From Poseidonibacter lekithochrous (GTDB lineage Bacteria > Campylobacterota > Campylobacteria > Campylobacterales > Arcobacteraceae), in NCBI RefSeq assembly GCF_013283835.1, contig NZ_CP054052.1:248001-312000 (forward strand): a DNA stretch of 64,000 nt. Reading direction: 5' to 3'. Both the position numbers and the translations under genes were made by a program. Each line of letters opens with the position of its first letter. Position 1 is the stretch's first letter. A model generated the notes under the pieces. It did not search any database and had not been told where the DNA came from. It was given only the letters and a program-made list of their open reading frames with translations. Positions 27,499 through 35,963 of the stretch are shown here, one piece after another.

Positions 27499-28603
27499 AA
27501 AAGCTTATATAAACAACTTTCATGCAATATCTTCTGCTGGAAATTCAGCAGAAGAACTTTTTGAATCAATCTGTGAAAAAAAAGATTGTATCTCTATTGA
27601 CTCAACTTATGTAAAAGATAGAAATGTTGCAATTGGAAAGATAAAAAACGATAAATCTTTTAAAGAATTATTACTTGAAGGTTGTAAAAGGGTATTAGAT
27701 GAATCATCATTAAGTGATTATTCAAATACTTTACTTATTGTTGGATCTTCTGTTGGTGGAATGGGTGTAACTGAAAGTGTATATTTCCAAGATAAATCTT
27801 ATGAAAATATTGATTATAAAGAACATACAATTGATTCTATTGCTTATAATCTAAAAAAAGAGTTTACATTTTATGATGATGTATCTTTTTCAACTGCTTG
27901 TACTTCAAGTGCAAATGCTTTGGGTTATGCAAAAGAGGTATTATCAAAAGGTATTTATAAAAATGTATTAGTTGTAGGGGCTGATTCTCTATGTTCAACT
28001 ACAGTATGTGGTTTTGCTGCATTAAGTGTATTATCTTCAAAACCTTGTACTCCTTTTGATAAAAATAGAGAGGGTATGAATGTATCTGAAGCTATTGCCA
28101 TATTACTTTTACAAGATGAAAAAACAGAAAATAGTGTAGAGTTATGTGGAGTTGGTTATAGTTCTGATTCTCATCATATGACTCAGCCTCATCCTGATGG
28201 ATTAGGTGCAAAAAATGCTATAGAAAATGCTTTGAGTGATGCAAGTATTACTTTTGAACAAGTTGATTATATTAATGCTCATGGTACGGGAACAATTGCA
28301 AACGATAACAGCGAAGCAAATGCAGTTGCTTCTTTATTTACTAATAAACCATATTTAGGCTCAACTAAATCATTTACAGGGCATACATTAGGTGCAGCAG
28401 GTGCTATTGAAGCCATAATATCTGTTATGTGTTTGCAAAAACAAATAGTTGTTCCATGTAAAGATTTGGAAACTCCAAATAGAGATGATATATCTTTTAC
28501 AAATGAAGCTTTATCTTCTAACTTAAACTATGTGGTTAGTAACTCTTTTGCTTTTGGTGGTAATAACACAAGTTTAGTTTTTGGGAAATGTAATGAAAAT
28601 TAA
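27485..28603 (+). CDS. Beta-ketoacyl-ACP synthase (FabF-like), pigment ketosynthase 2
   Basis: 372 residues with an intact triad: C139 in STACTSSAN, H266 in NAHGTGT and H300 in FTGHTLGAAG. Its active-site motifs are closer to those of housekeeping FabF than those of ketosynthase 1. It starts inside the ACP gene and is followed by a CLF-type partner with an 11-base overlap, so ACP, KS and partner are translated together. It probably works with ACP2 at another stage or chain length than ketosynthase 1. Confidence 0.9.
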   Translation: MKINKKAYINNFHAISSAGNSAEELFESICEKKDCISIDSTYVKDRNVAIGKIKNDKSFKELLLEGCKRVLDESSLSDYSNTLLIVGSSVGGMGVTESVYFQDKSYENIDYKEHTIDSIAYNLKKEFTFYDDVSFSTACTSSANALGYAKEVLSKGIYKNVLVVGADSLCSTTVCGFAALSVLSSKPCTPFDKNREGMNVSEAIAILLLQDEKTENSVELCGVGYSSDSHHMTQPHPDGLGAKNAIENALSDASITFEQVDYINAHGTGTIANDNSEANAVASLFTNKPYLGSTKSFTGHTLGAAGAIEAIISVMCLQKQIVVPCKDLETPNRDDISFTNEALSSNLNYVVSNSFAFGGNNTSLVFGKCNEN

Positions 28604-29234
28604 TTTAGAAATACTTAGTGCTACTTATTTAGTTGCAGATGAAGAAATTAGTGATTTACGAACAAAAGAGTTAGTTCCTAAAATGGTTTTTAGAAGAAGA
28701 TTAACAAGAGCTGCAAAACTAGTAGTAGAAGCTGTAGAAAAAGTAGGTTTTGAAAATGGAAGAATTGTTTATGGAAGTGCATTCGGTGAATTAAAAGCAA
28801 GTGCCAATATTCTTAGTGCAATTTTAAATGATCAAATGATTTCTCCTACTGATTTCCAAAACTCAGTTTATAATACTGCTGTATCTTATTTATCAATTCT
28901 AAAAAACAATAAAAATGAGATACTGACTATTTCTAGTGGAGATAAAACTGCTGAAAAAATTCTAAAAGTTGGTGCAATTAAAGCTTTAGATGGTGATGAA
29001 ATTTTATTACTAGCTAGTGAAACAATGAATATAGAAAATATTGAACAAATAAATAAATGTATTAATACTTTAGAAAATGTTGTTGCTTTAAAAGTAAGAG
29101 TTACAGAAGAGAAAGCAAATATAAATATTTTAAATGAAAATAACTCAAAGTATCCAGAATCAATTTCTCAAATGATAGAAATTGCAAAAAACTATGATGA
29201 AAATAAACAAAATGTAATTGAGATTCAAATATGA
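28593..29234 (+). CDS. Ketosynthase-like protein without catalytic residues (CLF-type partner 2)
   Basis: About 213 residues from the ATG at 28593; a TTG at 28581 is also in frame but has no better RBS. The sequence follows the N-terminal KS fold (RRRLTRAAKLVVEAVEKVGFENGRIVYGSAFGELKASANILSAI) and lacks the Cys and His residues. It has the same type as the protein at 14423-15244, though only about 210 residues. It is likely a chain-length-factor-like partner of the KS encoded just upstream. Overlap with the next gene is 4 bases (ATGA). Confidence 0.72.
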   Translation: MKINLEILSATYLVADEEISDLRTKELVPKMVFRRRLTRAAKLVVEAVEKVGFENGRIVYGSAFGELKASANILSAILNDQMISPTDFQNSVYNTAVSYLSILKNNKNEILTISSGDKTAEKILKVGAIKALDGDEILLLASETMNIENIEQINKCINTLENVVALKVRVTEEKANINILNENNSKYPESISQMIEIAKNYDENKQNVIEIQI

Positions 29235-29584
29235 ATTTGCCACATCAAGAACCAATTAGATTTGCAAATGAGGTATTAAGCTCTTGTGATAATAAAATTA
29301 TTGCAAGTTGTAAATTTCCTTTTTCTCCTACTTTAGCAATGGCTTGTGAAGCTGCTGCACAAAGTAGTGCAGGATTTGCACAAGAATCTTCTGATCCTAA
29401 AATAGGATTTTTAGTTTCTTTAAAAGATATTCTTTTAATAGAAGATATGAATTTTACAGAAGCAATTGTAGAAATAGAAAGAACATTTGATTTTGGAAGT
29501 ATGAGTGAATATAGTTTCCAATTAAAAAACAATGATATTGCTTACGTAAGTGGTAAAATCACAATTGCTTTAGATAAAAAATAA
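29231..29584 (+). CDS. Hotdog-fold dehydratase (ApeP-like)
   Basis: 117 residues. LPHQEPIRFANEVL at the N-terminus resembles the LPHRxPMLLLDRVL start of 3-hydroxyacyl-ACP dehydratases of the APE type. H5 is the candidate catalytic histidine and E40 in MACEAAAQSSAGFA the acidic partner. In E. coli the two APE dehydratases work as a complex. Here the second one is the protein at 26787-27089, encoded in the divergent operon. Confidence 0.78.
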   Translation: MNLPHQEPIRFANEVLSSCDNKIIASCKFPFSPTLAMACEAAAQSSAGFAQESSDPKIGFLVSLKDILLIEDMNFTEAIVEIERTFDFGSMSEYSFQLKNNDIAYVSGKITIALDKK

Positions 29585-29592
29585 GGAAAATA

Positions 29593-30663
29593 GTGGAAAA
29601 AGAGTTTTTTAATAACTATGAAGATTTAACTGCGATTGAAGCACAGTATGAAGCCCAAAAAATAGCCTTTGCTCCTATTGTTTTCCAAGTTGTAAGAACA
29701 ATGAGAGATTTAAATATTTTAGATATTTTATCTAAAAGTAAAGATGGTTTCACATATGAAGAGTTAGCAATTAAATGTTCTTTAACAAAGTATGGAATTC
29801 AGGTTTTATGTGAAACTGCATTAAGTGCTGGAGTTGTTTTCATAAAAGATGAAAAGGTAACTCTTTCTAAAATTGGTTTTTTTATTAATAGTGATAAAAT
29901 GACAAATGCAAATATGAATTATAATCATCATGTGAATTATCAAGGTCTGTTTTATTTAGATGCTGCAATCAAGAATGAAAAAGCAGAAGGTTTAAAAGTA
30001 TTTGGCCAATGGGATACAATTTATCCAGCTTTATCAACTCTTCCGAAAGATGCTAAAGACAGTTGGTTTACTTTTGATCATTTATATTCTGATTCAGCTT
30101 TTTCTGCTGCAATTAAAAAACTTGAAGAACTAAAGCCTAAAAGTATTTTAGATATTGGTGGAAATACTGGAAAGTTTGCCACTCTTTTTGCTTCATCTAA
30201 TCCTGATATTGAAATTACAATTATGGATCTTCCTCAGCAAATTAAACTTGCAAAACAAACAATTTATGAAAAAAATATTCAAAATATTGCTACTTATGAG
30301 GCTAATATCTTATTAGAAGATACTGTAATTCCAAAAGGCTTTGATATTTATTGGATGAGCCAATTTTTAGATTGTTTTAAAGAAGAACAAATAGTAAATA
30401 TTCTAAAGAAGATTAGAATTTCTATGAATGAAGATAGTGAAATATGTATTATGGAACCTTTTTGGGATAAACAAAGTAATGAAACAGCAGCATATTGTGT
30501 AATTAATACTTCGCCATACTTTACAGCTATGGCAAATGGATATAGCAAAATGTTTAAATATACAGATTTTATAAAATTTATAGAAAAAGCTGGATTAGAG
30601 ATAATCGAAGACACACATGAACTAGGTCTTTGTCAAACTATTATTAGGTGTAAAAAATGTTAA
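29593..30663 (+). CDS. SAM-dependent methyltransferase with winged-helix dimerisation domain
   Basis: 356 residues. The N-terminal part (about 20-95) is a winged helix of the plant/bacterial O-methyltransferase type (TMRDLNILDILSKSKDGFTYEELAIKC). The C-terminal Rossmann domain has the SAM motif ILDIGGNTGKFATLFA, the acidic motif ITIMDLPQQIKLA and a later YWMSQFLDCF segment. Start is GTG with RBS AAGGAAAA. Methylation of an aryl hydroxyl or ring carbon is common in APE and flexirubin pigments, and this enzyme is the only methyltransferase of the locus. Confidence 0.85.
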   Translation: MEKEFFNNYEDLTAIEAQYEAQKIAFAPIVFQVVRTMRDLNILDILSKSKDGFTYEELAIKCSLTKYGIQVLCETALSAGVVFIKDEKVTLSKIGFFINSDKMTNANMNYNHHVNYQGLFYLDAAIKNEKAEGLKVFGQWDTIYPALSTLPKDAKDSWFTFDHLYSDSAFSAAIKKLEELKPKSILDIGGNTGKFATLFASSNPDIEITIMDLPQQIKLAKQTIYEKNIQNIATYEANILLEDTVIPKGFDIYWMSQFLDCFKEEQIVNILKKIRISMNEDSEICIMEPFWDKQSNETAAYCVINTSPYFTAMANGYSKMFKYTDFIKFIEKAGLEIIEDTHELGLCQTIIRCKKC

Positions 30664-31421
30664 AGAAGATTTTATTATTAAGTATTCTATTTGTTAGTAT
30701 GTATGCCAAAGAGTTAAGTTATGGACTTGGTGTTGGTTTTATTTCTACACCTGCTTATATTGGTTCTAATAAACAAAATAATAGATTTTTACCCTTTCCA
30801 TATATTGATTATAAAGGTAAGTATTTTAATATTAATAGAGATAAGATTTATAATCAATTCTATGATAAAAACAGACTTCAAATGGAAGTAAGTATTAGAG
30901 GTATGTTACCTTCAAAGAGTGAAGATACTGCAAGAGAAGGAATGCCAAATCTAGATACTATTTTAGAATTTGGACCAATGCTTACATATAATCTAAGAGA
31001 AGTAGATAATTCTAAGTTAAGTCTTTTATTACCTCTAAGAGCAGCTTTTTCTTTAGGAAGTGATTCTATGTTTGAATATCAAGGAGCATTGGCTTCTTTA
31101 GACTTACAATATAAAGATAGAATTTTCTCAGAATATAATTTTATTATTACTAGTGGTTTAGGATTTAATGATAAAAAAATTAATGATTACTATTATGAAG
31201 TACAATCTCAATATGTAACTTCATCAAGAGAACAATACTCTTCTAAAAGTGGATATTCAGGTTTTCATACGAGCTTAGCATTAACAAAAAAAGACGATAA
31301 ATTCTGGTATGGTGGTTTTATAAAACACTATTATTTAGATGGTGCAGTATTTGAAAAATCACCTTTAGTTGAGACGAAAAATTCACTATTTTATGGATTA
31401 GCCTTTAGTTATTTATTCTAG
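30657..31421 (+). CDS. MipA/OmpV family outer-membrane protein
   Basis: 254 residues with a signal peptide (about 1-17). The mature part has the MipA/OmpV pattern: YGLGVGFISTPAYIGSNKQNNRFLPFPYIDYKGKYFNIN, in which the YxGS and P-x-P-x-x-x-Y segments are hallmarks. It ends in phenylalanine (FSYLF), as expected for an integral outer-membrane barrel. Its start overlaps the methyltransferase stop by 7 bases, so it belongs to the pigment operon. A role in anchoring or exporting the pigment at the outer membrane is inference. Confidence 0.83.
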   Translation: MLKKILLLSILFVSMYAKELSYGLGVGFISTPAYIGSNKQNNRFLPFPYIDYKGKYFNINRDKIYNQFYDKNRLQMEVSIRGMLPSKSEDTAREGMPNLDTILEFGPMLTYNLREVDNSKLSLLLPLRAAFSLGSDSMFEYQGALASLDLQYKDRIFSEYNFIITSGLGFNDKKINDYYYEVQSQYVTSSREQYSSKSGYSGFHTSLALTKKDDKFWYGGFIKHYYLDGAVFEKSPLVETKNSLFYGLAFSYLF

Positions 31422-31436
31422 TTTCTTATCATTTAC

Positions 31437-31464
31437 ATTTCACTTACAATTCCCAAAGTGAAAT
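31437..31464. other. Inverted repeat after the pigment operon
   Basis: ATTTCACTT (31437-31445) pairs perfectly with AAGTGAAAT (31456-31464) around a 10-base loop. It lies between the MipA/OmpV gene and cdsA. No T-run follows, so it may be a weak terminator, an mRNA 3' end structure or an operator. Confidence 0.4.
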
Positions 31465-31497
31465 AATGGTAATATAACGAAAAAATAAAGGTTTGTT

Positions 31498-32259
31498 ATG
31501 TTGAACATTGTAAAAGAGAGTTCTACAAGAATTAAAACTGCTCTAGTTTTATTTCTAATATTTATATTAGTATCTTATATTGATACTTTATTCTTTATAT
31601 GGTTATTCTTTGGATTCTTTTTAATGGCAGGAATTTCGGAAGCTAAAAAACTATTTAAAGTTGAGAATGACTACTCTGTATATCAATATGCAGGTATTAT
31701 CTGGCTTGTAGCTTATTTCTATCCAAATCCTATGGAATTAACATTTATCGCTTTAGTTGTAATGGGATCAGTTATTGCATATAGCAAAAAAGCTAATCCT
31801 AAAATAATTTTACCAATTTTATATCCTTTAGCTTCATTTTTATTTTTATTATCATTATATACTGAATATGGGATTCAAGTTATTTGGTGGTTATTATTTA
31901 TTGTTGCAGGTGCTGATACTGGTGCTTATTTTGTTGGTAAAAGTATTGGAAAAACAAAATTTTGTGAAACAAGTCCAAATAAAACTATTGAAGGTGTATT
32001 AGGTGGAGTTTTAATCGCAGGTGTTTTAGGAACTTACTTTGCAGATGATCAACTTAGTGCATTTACTGCTGTAATGATTTCAATTATTGTAGCTTTTGCT
32101 TCAGTATTTGGAGACCTTTTTGAGTCATATTTAAAAAGAGAAGCTGGTGTAAAAGATAGTGGTAGTATTTTACCAGGTCATGGTGGAGTATTAGATAGAA
32201 CAGATGGTTACCTTTTTGGTGCTGTAGTTATGCTAATTCTTCTTAGGATGGTAATGTGA
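31498..32259 (+). CDS. cdsA: Phosphatidate cytidylyltransferase
   Basis: 253 residues with about eight transmembrane helices. The C-terminal CDS signature is clear: ESYLKREAGVKDSGSILPGHGGVLDRTDG. It makes CDP-diacylglycerol from phosphatidic acid and CTP in the inner membrane. The gene overlaps dxr by 4 bases (GTGA). The same cdsA-dxr pair is found across Campylobacterota. Confidence 0.96.
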   Translation: MLNIVKESSTRIKTALVLFLIFILVSYIDTLFFIWLFFGFFLMAGISEAKKLFKVENDYSVYQYAGIIWLVAYFYPNPMELTFIALVVMGSVIAYSKKANPKIILPILYPLASFLFLLSLYTEYGIQVIWWLLFIVAGADTGAYFVGKSIGKTKFCETSPNKTIEGVLGGVLIAGVLGTYFADDQLSAFTAVMISIIVAFASVFGDLFESYLKREAGVKDSGSILPGHGGVLDRTDGYLFGAVVMLILLRMVM

Positions 32260-33323
32260 TTGTATTAGGAAGTACAGGTTCTATTGGTGTAAATACTTTA
32301 AATATTGCAAGAAAATTCAACTTAAATGTTGAAGTTCTTGTAGCTGGAAGAAATATTGAAGTCTTAAATGCACAAATAAAAGAATTTAATCCTAAAAAAG
32401 TAGTAATTGCAAACAAAGAAGATATCCATAAAGTAGATCATTCTAATGTATCTTTTGGGGAAGAATCAATTTTAGAAGCAATACAAAACAGTGATTCAAA
32501 AACTGTTGTAAATGCTCTTGTTGGTTTCTTAGGTTTAAAACCTACACTAAAAGCAATTGAATGTGGTAAAAAAATTGCATTAGCAAACAAAGAATCACTG
32601 GTTGTTGCTGGTAAGTTTATTGATCAAACAAAACTAAGCCCTATTGATTCTGAACATTTTGGATTATGGTATTTATTACAAGATAAAAAAATCAATTCCA
32701 TGTTAGTTACTGCAAGTGGTGGTTCTTTTAGAGATTATCCACTGGATCAATTAGCTAATGTATCAATCAAAGAAGCTTTAAACCATCCAAACTGGTCAAT
32801 GGGGAATAAAATCACTATTGATTCTGCAACTATGACAAATAAAATGTTTGAACTAATGGAAGCTGCTTGGTTATTTGATATTAGAAAACTTGATGCCATT
32901 ATTGAAACAAAATCATTAATTCATGCACTTATTAATTTTGAAGATGGAAGCACAACTGCACATATAGCAAATGCTTCTATGCAACTTCCAATTGCTTATG
33001 CAATTTTAGGTAAATGTGATGAACAAATTCTAGAACCAGTAGATTTATTACAAGTATCATCTTTAGAGTTTAAAAAGATTGAAACTTCAAGATACCCAAT
33101 TTGGGAAGCAAAAGATGAGATTATTTCTAATCTTGATTTAGGAGTAGTTCTAAATGCAGCAAATGAAGTTGCTGTATCAAAGTTCTTAAACTCAGAAATT
33201 GGATTTTTGGATGTATCTAAAATGACTCTAAATGCTTTAAATAAATTCAACAATGTAAAACCTACAACAATAGAAAATATATTTGAAATAGATAAAGAAG
33301 TAAGGGCTTATTGTGAGTCTTGA
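32256..33323 (+). CDS. dxr: 1-deoxy-D-xylulose 5-phosphate reductoisomerase
   Basis: 355 residues. Motifs include GSTGSIG for NADPH, ANKESLVVAG, DSEHFGLW with metal ligands, TASGGSFRDYP and HPNWSMGNKITIDSATMTNK. The enzyme makes MEP, the first committed step of the non-mevalonate isoprenoid pathway. Start is GTG overlapping the cdsA stop. Length fits the shorter epsilonproteobacterial form. The stop overlaps the next small gene by 11 bases. Confidence 0.96.
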   Translation: MIVLGSTGSIGVNTLNIARKFNLNVEVLVAGRNIEVLNAQIKEFNPKKVVIANKEDIHKVDHSNVSFGEESILEAIQNSDSKTVVNALVGFLGLKPTLKAIECGKKIALANKESLVVAGKFIDQTKLSPIDSEHFGLWYLLQDKKINSMLVTASGGSFRDYPLDQLANVSIKEALNHPNWSMGNKITIDSATMTNKMFELMEAAWLFDIRKLDAIIETKSLIHALINFEDGSTTAHIANASMQLPIAYAILGKCDEQILEPVDLLQVSSLEFKKIETSRYPIWEAKDEIISNLDLGVVLNAANEVAVSKFLNSEIGFLDVSKMTLNALNKFNNVKPTTIENIFEIDKEVRAYCES

Positions 33324-33597
33324 TTTATTAATTCCTTTTGGAATACTATTAACACTTGTGATATATCTTATTTATACAAGAAGCAAATTTGAAAAAGATA
33401 TAGTACAATTATATGAAAAGAAGTTTGAAGAATGGAAAGATACTTCAACTGTTAATGATAAAGAAGAAGTGCCTCATAAAGAGCTAGTAGGTCTTCTTTA
33501 TAAAACAAAATACAAATTACATATTGAACTTTTAGATGAAAAAGTAAAACCAACTTTGGAAAAAGGAAAGTTTACTATTAATAACTTAAAAGGATAA
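33313..33597 (+). CDS. Small single-pass membrane protein
   Basis: 94 residues with GTG start overlapping the end of dxr. A hydrophobic helix at about 5-21 (LLIPFGILLTLVIYLIY) is followed by a charged cytoplasmic helix rich in K and E. No known family. The tight overlap suggests it is translated with dxr. Confidence 0.62.
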   Translation: MSLDLLIPFGILLTLVIYLIYTRSKFEKDIVQLYEKKFEEWKDTSTVNDKEEVPHKELVGLLYKTKYKLHIELLDEKVKPTLEKGKFTINNLKG

Positions 33598-33600
33598 GTT

Positions 33601-34029
33601 ATGAAATATTTAATACTAATTTTTATTTTTGTATCTCTTTTAGATGCAAGAGTATATAGAAAGAATAATATAGAAGTTGTTTTAGATACTACAAATAACC
33701 TTATGTGGGTTGATAGCTCTTCAGTAATTAAAGTATTAAAAACCCATGAAGATGCAATTACTTATTGTGAAGATCTAATTTTTGCAGGCTACTCTGATTG
33801 GAGAATACCTGTAATCAAAGAATTTGAAACAATAGTTAATAAAAGAAATTATAAAAATTATATAAAAAGAGCTTTCAAATACAATGTTCCAGATGGATAT
33901 TGGGCAGAAAAAGCACATTGGAGAACATTGTGGTTTTATGCTGATTATATGCATTTTGTAAGTGGAACACCATATTATGATAGTAGACATAAAAAGAAAT
34001 ATGTAAGATGTGTAAAAGATATAAAATAA
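33601..34029 (+). CDS. DUF1566 (Lcl C-terminal-like) secreted protein
   Basis: 142 residues with a short signal peptide (about 1-16, ending in LDA). The DUF1566 core is readable: NNLMWVDSS, the ITYCEDLIFAGYSDWRIPVIKEFETIV block and the C-terminal RHKKKYVRCVKD. Members occur as exported proteins of unknown role; one named relative (Lcl) is a lectin-like adhesin. Start is 3 bases after the previous stop. Confidence 0.82.
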   Translation: MKYLILIFIFVSLLDARVYRKNNIEVVLDTTNNLMWVDSSSVIKVLKTHEDAITYCEDLIFAGYSDWRIPVIKEFETIVNKRNYKNYIKRAFKYNVPDGYWAEKAHWRTLWFYADYMHFVSGTPYYDSRHKKKYVRCVKDIK

Positions 34030-34039
34030 AGGTAATTAT

Positions 34040-34594
34040 ATGAACAAAAAAGTTCTAATACTTCATGGTTTAGGTGGAAGTGATTATCCTCACTGGCAAG
34101 CCCAATTAGCAGCTGATTTAATTAAACAACATTCTGTTGTCTCTTTCCCAGCATTTCCAAATAGAAATAATCCAGAGTTATCTATTTGGAAAGAGAATTT
34201 AAAAAAAGAAATTGAACACTTTAATCCCCAAATTGTAATTTGCCATTCATTAGCAAATGTATTATGGTTTCATACTTGTGATGAATTAGATATTTCTTTA
34301 GAAAAATTAATGCTTGTAGCACCAGTTAGTAGAACAAGAGTAGTAAAAGAAGCTCAAAGTTTTTATCCTTACCCAATAGCTAAAGATTTAAAAGCAAAAG
34401 AGATAATTATGTTAGCTTCTACAAATGATCCATATATGAGTGAAGAAGAAGCGATGCAGTTAAAAGAAGCTTTAAATGTTGAAATAAATGTAATGAAAGA
34501 TGCAGGTCATATTAATGCGGATTCTGGCTTTGGTAGTCATGACTTTGCATTAGAGTGGTTAACAAAAGAAGAAAATGATAAGGGTTATGTGTAA
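34040..34594 (+). CDS. RBBP9/YdeN-like serine hydrolase
   Basis: 184 residues of alpha/beta-hydrolase fold. The N-terminal VLILHGLGGSDYPHWQ and nucleophile elbow CHSLAN (S70) match the RBBP9/YdeN family. The late GHINADSGFG segment carries the catalytic histidine and the acidic residue is probably in ASTNDPYM. Natural substrate is unknown. The stop abuts tsaD, suggesting co-transcription. Confidence 0.9.
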   Translation: MNKKVLILHGLGGSDYPHWQAQLAADLIKQHSVVSFPAFPNRNNPELSIWKENLKKEIEHFNPQIVICHSLANVLWFHTCDELDISLEKLMLVAPVSRTRVVKEAQSFYPYPIAKDLKAKEIIMLASTNDPYMSEEEAMQLKEALNVEINVMKDAGHINADSGFGSHDFALEWLTKEENDKGYV

Positions 34595-35599
34595 ATGATA
34601 TTAAGTATAGAAAGTTCTTGTGATGATAGCTCAATAGCTATAACAGATTCACAAACATTAGAATTAGTTTATCATAAGAAAATATCTCAAGAGCTACAGC
34701 ATAGTGTTTATGGTGGAGTAGTTCCAGAACTAGCTGCAAGATTACATATTGAAGCCTTACCTAAAATTCTAGAAGAGTGTGAAGAGTATTTCCCTAAACT
34801 AAAAGCAATTGCTGTTACTAATGCTCCTGGTTTATCTGTAACTTTAATGGAAGGTGTAACAATGGCTAAAGCTTTAGCTATTAGTTTAAATTTACCCCTA
34901 ATTGCAGTTAATCATTTAAAAGGGCACATTTATTCTCTTTTTATAGAAAAACAAGAAATTATGCCTATAACTATTCTTTTAGTATCAGGTGGACATACTC
35001 AGATTATTGAAGCAAACTCTTTAACTGATATGAAAATTATTGCAAGTACTATTGATGACTCTTTTGGTGAAAGTTTTGATAAAGTTTCAAAAATGATGGG
35101 ATTAGGATATCCAGGTGGCCCTGTTGTTCAAGAATATGGATTAAAAGGTGATGAAAATAAAATTGAACTTCCAGTACCTTTAAGACAAAGTCCAGAAATC
35201 ATGTTTTCATATTCAGGTTTAAAAAATGCAGTAAGAATGAAAATAGAAAAACTTGAAAATAGTGAAACTGGTCTTAGTGAACAAGATAAATATGATGTAT
35301 GTGCTTCTTTTCAAAAAACAGCAGTTGCTCATATTATGCAAAAAACAAAAAAACTATTTAAACAAAAAGCTCCAAAAAACTTTGCAATAGTTGGTGGGGC
35401 TAGTGCTAATATATATCTACGAACACAAATAGAAGAATTATGTAATACTCATAAAACAAAACTATTTTTAAGTGAATTGAAATATTGTTCTGATAATGCA
35501 GCGATGATAGGTCGTGTGGCAGTTGAACAATATAAAAACAAAGATTTTATTAGTATTGATGAAATTGATGTTCAAACTAGAATAAAGGCGTGTTCATGA
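34595..35599 (+). CDS. tsaD: tRNA N6-adenosine threonylcarbamoyltransferase
   Basis: 334 residues of the ASKHA fold. The metal site is seen in RLHIEALP and NHLKGHIYS (the HxxxH type motif). ATP-binding segments LVSGGHTQI and [11 protein letters not shown] are present. With TsaB, TsaE and TsaC it makes t6A37 in ANN-decoding tRNAs. Starts with ATG straight after the hydrolase stop. Confidence 0.97.
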   Translation: MILSIESSCDDSSIAITDSQTLELVYHKKISQELQHSVYGGVVPELAARLHIEALPKILEECEEYFPKLKAIAVTNAPGLSVTLMEGVTMAKALAISLNLPLIAVNHLKGHIYSLFIEKQEIMPITILLVSGGHTQIIEANSLTDMKIIASTIDDSFGESFDKVSKMMGLGYPGGPVVQEYGLKGDENKIELPVPLRQSPEIMFSYSGLKNAVRMKIEKLENSETGLSEQDKYDVCASFQKTAVAHIMQKTKKLFKQKAPKNFAIVGGASANIYLRTQIEELCNTHKTKLFLSELKYCSDNAAMIGRVAVEQYKNKDFISIDEIDVQTRIKACS

Positions 35600-35919
35600 T
35601 TTTTGAAATGGGTGCAAATTTAGATGGGGATGACTATGATACATCTAAAAATGATAAAAAGAATAAAAAACCTTCAAATGGAATTATTCCAAAGAATCAA
35701 CATCAACTGGTTTTTACTTTTGAAAAAAGAAGAGGAAAACCTGTTACACTTGTAGGAAGATTTTATCTTAATGATAAAGATAAAAAAGATGTACTAAAAC
35801 TTCTTAAGAAAAAACTTGCTTGTGGTGGTTCAATCAAAGATGAATGGATTGAATTACAAGGTAATGTAAAAGACAAAATTAAAACTATTTTAGAAGCAGA
35901 TGGATGGAAATTTAAATAA
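35596..35919 (+). CDS. SUI1/YciH-type translation factor
   Basis: About 107 residues from ATG 35596, which overlaps the tsaD stop as ATGA; a GTG at 35590 is the less likely start. The SUI1 fold is seen in [19 protein letters not shown] and [20 protein letters not shown], ending with [10 protein letters not shown]. Bacterial relatives (YciH) affect start-codon fidelity in vitro. Function in this phylum is not established. Confidence 0.92.
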   Translation: MIFEMGANLDGDDYDTSKNDKKNKKPSNGIIPKNQHQLVFTFEKRRGKPVTLVGRFYLNDKDKKDVLKLLKKKLACGGSIKDEWIELQGNVKDKIKTILEADGWKFK

Positions 35920-35963
35920 TTTCTTTTCATCCCTTATATTTTTAACTCTTAAAAGGAAAGCAT

